Shown piece by piece: positions 60,658-64,000 of a stretch of DNA of 64,000 nt; position 1 is the stretch's first letter; each line of letters opens with the position of its first letter. Both the position numbers and the translations under genes were made by a program. The DNA is from Agarivorans aestuarii (GTDB lineage: Bacteria > Pseudomonadota > Gammaproteobacteria > Enterobacterales > Celerinatantimonadaceae), in contig NZ_AP023033.1 of NCBI RefSeq assembly GCF_019670125.1, positions 1,787,001 to 1,851,000 of the forward strand, in the 5' to 3' direction. The notes beneath the pieces are model-generated. The model did no database searches. It was not told where the DNA came from and saw nothing but the letters and a program-made list of their open reading frames with translations.

Positions 60658-62091
60658 ATGGGAAGTGAGTTAACAGCCTCCGTATTATTGGTCGAAGACA
60701 GCGAAACGCTTGCCGCCACCTATCAGGCTTATTTAAGCAAAGAAAACCTAAAATTAGCGCGCGTTGCCACCGGTGGTGCCGCGATTGAGTTCTTGTCTAA
60801 GCAATCTCCGCAAGTGATGTTATTAGATTTAAACCTGCCAGATATGGGCGGGATGCAAGTATTAGAGTGGATGGTAGAACGTAGCTTGCCCACCTCGGTA
60901 ATTATTATTACTGCTTATGGCTCGGTAGATATTGCTGTTGACTCGATGCGTTTGGGGGTGGTGGATTTTATTGAAAAACCTTTTGATGCCAGTCGTTTAA
61001 AAGTGACTGTGAATAATGCACTTAACCTTCATAAGCTAAAATCTTTAGTCGAAAACTACCAAGCGGATGCTGGGCGCGATAGCTTCCATGGCTTTATTGG
61101 CAGTAGCCTTGCCATGCAAAATGTATATCGCATGATTGAAGCGGTGGCGCCAAGTAAAGCCACTGTATTTATCACCGGTGAAAGTGGTACCGGCAAGGAA
61201 GTATGTGCCGAAGCCATTCATAAGCAAGGTACCCGTGCCGACAAACCGTTTGTGGCAATTAACTGTGGCGCTATTCCTAAAGACCTCATGGAGAGCGAGA
61301 TTTTTGGTCACGTTAAAGGCGCATTTACCGGTGCCTCGTCGATGCGTGCAGGCGCAGCTTCACAAGCTCATGGTGGAACCTTATTTCTTGATGAAATAGG
61401 CGAAATGGACATGGAGTTACAAACTAAGCTACTGCGCTTTGTGCAAACAGGCCGTTTTCAAAAAGTGGGTGGCAGCCAAGAAGAACAAGTGGATGTTAGG
61501 TTTTTGTGTGCCACCAACCGCGATCCATGGGAAGAGGTGCAAGCTGGCCGATTTAGAGAAGATCTTTATTATCGCTTGTATGTAGTGCCAATTCATTTAC
61601 CGCCATTACGTGAAAGGGGATTAGATGTTCCCGGTATTGCGCAAAAGTTTCTGCGTCGTTACGCCAAGGAAGAGGGTAAGCAATTTCGCCGTTTCTCAAG
61701 TTTAACCGCTACGGTAATGAGTAATTATGATTGGCCGGGAAATGTACGTCAGTTGCAAAACGTTATTCGCAATATTTGTGTATTACACGATGGCAAAGAA
61801 GTGCTCGCTAGCCAGTTACCACCTCCGATAAACCAATTGGTTCCAGAAGGTGCGATTGGCAAAGATGGTCGACACCCAGAAGAAGTAGTTACTGAGGAAC
61901 AAAGTGATACTGGCTTAAACGGCGCTAGCCAATATCAAATTCAACCGCTGTGGATTACTGAGAAAGAAGCCATCGAACATGCGATAGACCATTGCGATGG
62001 TAATATTCCTAAAGCTGCAGAATTGTTGGACGTAAGTCCTTCTACTATCTATCGCAAAAAGCAATCATGGGAAGAAGCCGAAGCAAGCTAG
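60658..62091 (+). CDS. sypG: Sigma-54-dependent response regulator, SypG-like
   Basis: 477 aa NtrC-type activator. REC domain with Asp57 (LLDLNLPD), AAA+ domain with Walker A GESGTGKE (174-181), GAFTGA loop (221-226) that contacts sigma-54, and a C-terminal Fis-type helix-turn-helix (NIPKAAELLDVSPSTIYRKKQSW). It is 9 bp after the kinase gene. It is the natural activator of the two sigma-54 promoters at 43001 and 52418, through the TGCAAAWTGCAAT sites. A terminator follows. Confidence 0.9.
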   Translation: MGSELTASVLLVEDSETLAATYQAYLSKENLKLARVATGGAAIEFLSKQSPQVMLLDLNLPDMGGMQVLEWMVERSLPTSVIIITAYGSVDIAVDSMRLGVVDFIEKPFDASRLKVTVNNALNLHKLKSLVENYQADAGRDSFHGFIGSSLAMQNVYRMIEAVAPSKATVFITGESGTGKEVCAEAIHKQGTRADKPFVAINCGAIPKDLMESEIFGHVKGAFTGASSMRAGAASQAHGGTLFLDEIGEMDMELQTKLLRFVQTGRFQKVGGSQEEQVDVRFLCATNRDPWEEVQAGRFREDLYYRLYVVPIHLPPLRERGLDVPGIAQKFLRRYAKEEGKQFRRFSSLTATVMSNYDWPGNVRQLQNVIRNICVLHDGKEVLASQLPPPINQLVPEGAIGKDGRHPEEVVTEEQSDTGLNGASQYQIQPLWITEKEAIEHAIDHCDGNIPKAAELLDVSPSTIYRKKQSWEEAEAS

Positions 62092-62111
62092 GTTTGCTTT
62101 TACCAAGATGC

Positions 62112-62139
62112 AAAAAGGCCCTGTTTAGCAGGGCTTTTT
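62112..62139. terminator. Bidirectional terminator after the syp-like operon
   Basis: Stem GCCCTG/CAGGGC with a 5-nt loop between an A-run and TTTTT, just after the response regulator gene and before the convergent MerR gene's stop. Confidence 0.8.
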
Positions 62140-62142
62140 ACT

Positions 62143-62556
62143 TTAGGCTTGTTTGAGTTTGTTATTAGGTTTACTCGATTTTTTACTGGCGATGTTAAGT
62201 AAACGGCGAAAGGTAGGGCATTCGAAATGATTGGCTGCTTTGCATTTTGCACTGTGTCTTAAGCCATCACGCATAGTAGTGAGCGCTTTGATCGTTTTGT
62301 CTAATTCATCGGCTTTGGCATTTAGCTTGGCTCGGTCTACTTGCGCTCCAGTTGATGTGAGCATCGGTTTTATTTCAAGTAGCGAAAATCCAGCTTGGCT
62401 GGCTAAGCTAATAAAGGCCAGCTGTTCCACTACCTTGCTATTAAACTGACGTCGCAATCCTTTTCTTGAACTAGATTTAATCAAGCCTTGTTGTTCATAG
62501 TAGCGCAGTGTTGAAGCGCTAAGCCCCGAGGCCTTTACTACTTCTGCAATATCCAT
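62143..62556 (-). CDS. MerR-family regulator
   Basis: 137 aa. N-terminal MerR helix-turn-helix (MDIAEVVKASGLSASTLRYYEQQGLI, then GLRRQFN) and a coiled dimer helix. C-terminal part has KCKAANHFECPTFRRLL with two Cys, possibly metal- or redox-sensing, but not the classical CueR/ZntR set. Divergent from the thiopurine methyltransferase gene; the 104-bp gap has a MerR-like spacing but I could not name an operator with confidence. Confidence 0.85.
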   Translation of the reverse strand: MDIAEVVKASGLSASTLRYYEQQGLIKSSSRKGLRRQFNSKVVEQLAFISLASQAGFSLLEIKPMLTSTGAQVDRAKLNAKADELDKTIKALTTMRDGLRHSAKCKAANHFECPTFRRLLNIASKKSSKPNNKLKQA

Positions 62557-62660
62557 CTTTTTTACTCTTGACTTAAAGTCGACTTTAACTTGTAAACTAG
62601 TGGATAAGCTTACTTAGCGCAACGCTTTTTGCAGATTAGAAAGATTTTAGGGGGGTAAAC

Positions 62661-63296
62661 GTGCACGAACAATTTTGGCATCAAAAATGGGAAAAAGACG
62701 AAATCGGTTTCCATGAAGGAGAGGTGAACCTCTTTTTATATGAGTACTTTAAGGTTCTTAAACTAGCGGCAGGTGCGCGAGTGTTTGTCCCTTTGTGTGG
62801 GAAAACGCGAGACATAGCCTGGTTGTTAGACAATGGGATGAAAGTAGTTGGTGTAGAGCTTAGTGAGCATGCCATAAAGCAGCTTTTTGCAGAGTTAAAC
62901 TTAGAGCCAAAAGTAGAGAGCTTAGCTGACTGCCTACATTACACCAGCGCTAATATAGATATTTTTGTTGCCAATATCTTTAGTCTAAACAGTGAGTTAT
63001 TAGGCGAAGTGGACGCAATTTATGATCGTGGTGCTTTAGTGGCCTTACCCGAAGGCATTCGCACGCGCTACGCTCAAATGCTACCAATTATCACCAACAA
63101 TGCACCGCAACTAGTGGTTACCTACAACTACGAACAAAGCCAATATTCCGGTCCTCCTTTTGCGTTACCAGAGTCTGAAATAGAGCGTTTATATGGATCC
63201 ATTTATGCTTTAAAGAAACTCGCTAGCAGACAGGAAACAGAAGGGTTTGCCAAGGGAATAGATGTTGAAAACGCGGTTTGGTTGCTAGGGAGTTAG
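62661..63296 (+). CDS. tpm: Thiopurine S-methyltransferase
   Basis: 211 aa, the size of bacterial TPMT. The start reads EQFWHQKWEKDEIGFHEGEVNLFL, then RVFVPLCGKTRDIAWLLDNGMKVVGVELSEHAIKQLF (AdoMet site) and DAIYDRGALVALP. It uses AdoMet to methylate thiopurines and, in bacteria, selenium and tellurium compounds. The start codon at 62661 is GTG. Divergent from the MerR gene. Confidence 0.92.
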   Translation: MHEQFWHQKWEKDEIGFHEGEVNLFLYEYFKVLKLAAGARVFVPLCGKTRDIAWLLDNGMKVVGVELSEHAIKQLFAELNLEPKVESLADCLHYTSANIDIFVANIFSLNSELLGEVDAIYDRGALVALPEGIRTRYAQMLPIITNNAPQLVVTYNYEQSQYSGPPFALPESEIERLYGSIYALKKLASRQETEGFAKGIDVENAVWLLGS

Positions 63297-63464
63297 ATTG
63301 CTTTAGTTCTTCAGCTATTCTAACTGATTTGCAAGATGCAAAAGTGTCATTCTATTCAATGGGAGTGAGTGCTTAAATTCATATAAATCATATCGTTAAA
63401 AATCTGGCTTGGCTCTTGCTGATAAGCAATTAATAGCCTCACAAAGTAAACGATAGGATTGAAT

Positions 63465-64000
63465 ATGAAACCTTGGAAACCTCTCGCTTTCGCCATGCTT
63501 TGCTCGCCATTGAGCTCTTATGGTGCTGCGTTCTCAAGTTGCCCTACACAAGCTTTTTTGGTCCAGCAAAATGTGGCGCAACTGTTCGGTGTTAATTTGG
63601 CCACAGGCTTTTACCAAACCTTGGCCGATGATATGGGCACTACTGGTAAACTCAACGCTTTGGGTTTTAACCTCCACGACGATTACCTTTATGCTTGGAG
63701 TTACCAGCATGGCACCCTAGCCAGAATTGGTGATGACTACCAAATTGAGCCACTCATCCTAGATTGGAATGGCATTGATAGTAATGTGAGTTTTTATGTG
63801 GGCGATGTGGCTGTTAGCCACAACGCACACTACCTCTATCGCAGCGGTTCATCGCGTGGTTTATACCGTGTATCGCTAGATGAAACTGATAGTGACTACC
63901 TACAAATGCAGCGAGTAATTGATGGCAGTGCCTTAAACTTGCGCATTTTTGATATGGCCTTCCATCCTGATAACAACATGCTTTACAGCGTTGATAACAA
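63465..64000 (+). CDS. Secreted DUF6923-like protein (partial)
   Basis: An N-terminal part of 178 codons runs off the window end. The signal peptide (PLAFAMLCSPLSSYGA) is followed by FSSCPTQAFLVQQNVAQLFGVNL, LNALGFNLHDDYLYAWSYQHGTLARIGDDYQ and LRIFDMAFHPDNNMLYSVDN. This is the propeller-like domain I know from secreted proteins of marine gammaproteobacteria (DUF6923). Its function is unknown. ATG 63465 follows AGGATT. Confidence 0.75.
   Translation, partial: MKPWKPLAFAMLCSPLSSYGAAFSSCPTQAFLVQQNVAQLFGVNLATGFYQTLADDMGTTGKLNALGFNLHDDYLYAWSYQHGTLARIGDDYQIEPLILDWNGIDSNVSFYVGDVAVSHNAHYLYRSGSSRGLYRVSLDETDSDYLQMQRVIDGSALNLRIFDMAFHPDNNMLYSVDN

Noticed and set aside
62236-62252. A further TGCAAAATGCAA match
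   Set aside because: It lies inside the MerR coding sequence (Ala-Lys-Cys-Lys codons), with no sigma-54 promoter near it; likely coincidence.
1-64000. CRISPR arrays, tRNA or rRNA genes
   Set aside because: No regularly spaced direct repeats and no cloverleaf or rRNA sequence were noticed by eye; a covariance-model scan could still find something small.

Overview
The window looks like chromosome of a marine gammaproteobacterium of the Agarivorans/Vibrio/Alteromonadales type. The evidence is an oligoalginate lyase, a Vibrio-style syp-like exopolysaccharide locus with sigma-54 control, a DUF5062 gene, a VCR-like attC site and moderate GC. I cannot fix the genus without a search. No rRNA, tRNA or CRISPR array was seen.

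Layout. (1) 1-3.6 kb and 14.2-22.8 kb form a split purine salvage/catabolism region: a 2OG-Fe(II) oxygenase, a BMP-type nucleoside-binding protein, a xanthine/uracil permease, a 5'-nucleotidase, two BMP-type ABC permeases and their ATPase, a RutR-like TetR regulator, an 8-oxoguanine deaminase and the allantoinase PuuE. Three promoter regions carry near-identical 14-bp palindromes close to TGACCANNTGGTCA, each 42-72 bp upstream of a start codon, which suggests one regulon under the TetR protein. (2) 5.3-11.6 kb, lying between the two halves, is an integron-type gene-cassette array without an integrase in view. It has six same-strand genes, each followed by an attC or attC-like site; three sites are clear, including a VCR-sized one. 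Its cargo includes an AvcD-type deoxycytidylate deaminase (anti-phage) preceded by a large RNA hairpin that may belong to an AvcI-like antitoxin RNA, a HEPN/TOPRIM protein, and unknown membrane proteins. (3) 22.9-25.3 kb holds decayed and small accessory genes. (4) 25.6-42.8 kb holds ordinary metabolic, transport and regulatory genes: a U32 protein, a GST, the PL15 oligoalginate lyase, YbiT, two TetR-controlled neighbours, a diguanylate cyclase, a linear amide hydrolase, LysE and MFS transporters, and a 66-bp MITE-like palindrome.

(5) 43.0-47.4 kb and 52.3-62.1 kb are two operons of one exopolysaccharide system. The first has a Wzz-like chain-length protein, a GT4 glycosyltransferase and a fused GT2/polyprenyl sugar-phosphate transferase. 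The second follows the Vibrio fischeri syp order: STAS (SypA), OmpA-like (SypB), SLBB export protein (SypC), CpsD-like ATPase (SypD), then a PhnD-like binding protein where SypE would be, a hybrid kinase (SypF) and a sigma-54 activator (SypG). Both operons start with a sigma-54 promoter (GG-N10-GC) and share an upstream 13-mer, TGCAAAWTGCAAT, the likely activator site. Between them lie an IS110 transposase remnant, a truncated ORF, an acetyltransferase, a methyltransferase, YjdM and a chemoreceptor. (6) The window ends with a MerR regulator, a thiopurine methyltransferase and the start of a secreted DUF6923-like protein.

The strongest leads are the cassette array with its defence cargo, the self-consistent purine operators, and the paired sigma-54/13-mer promoters of the split syp-like system.
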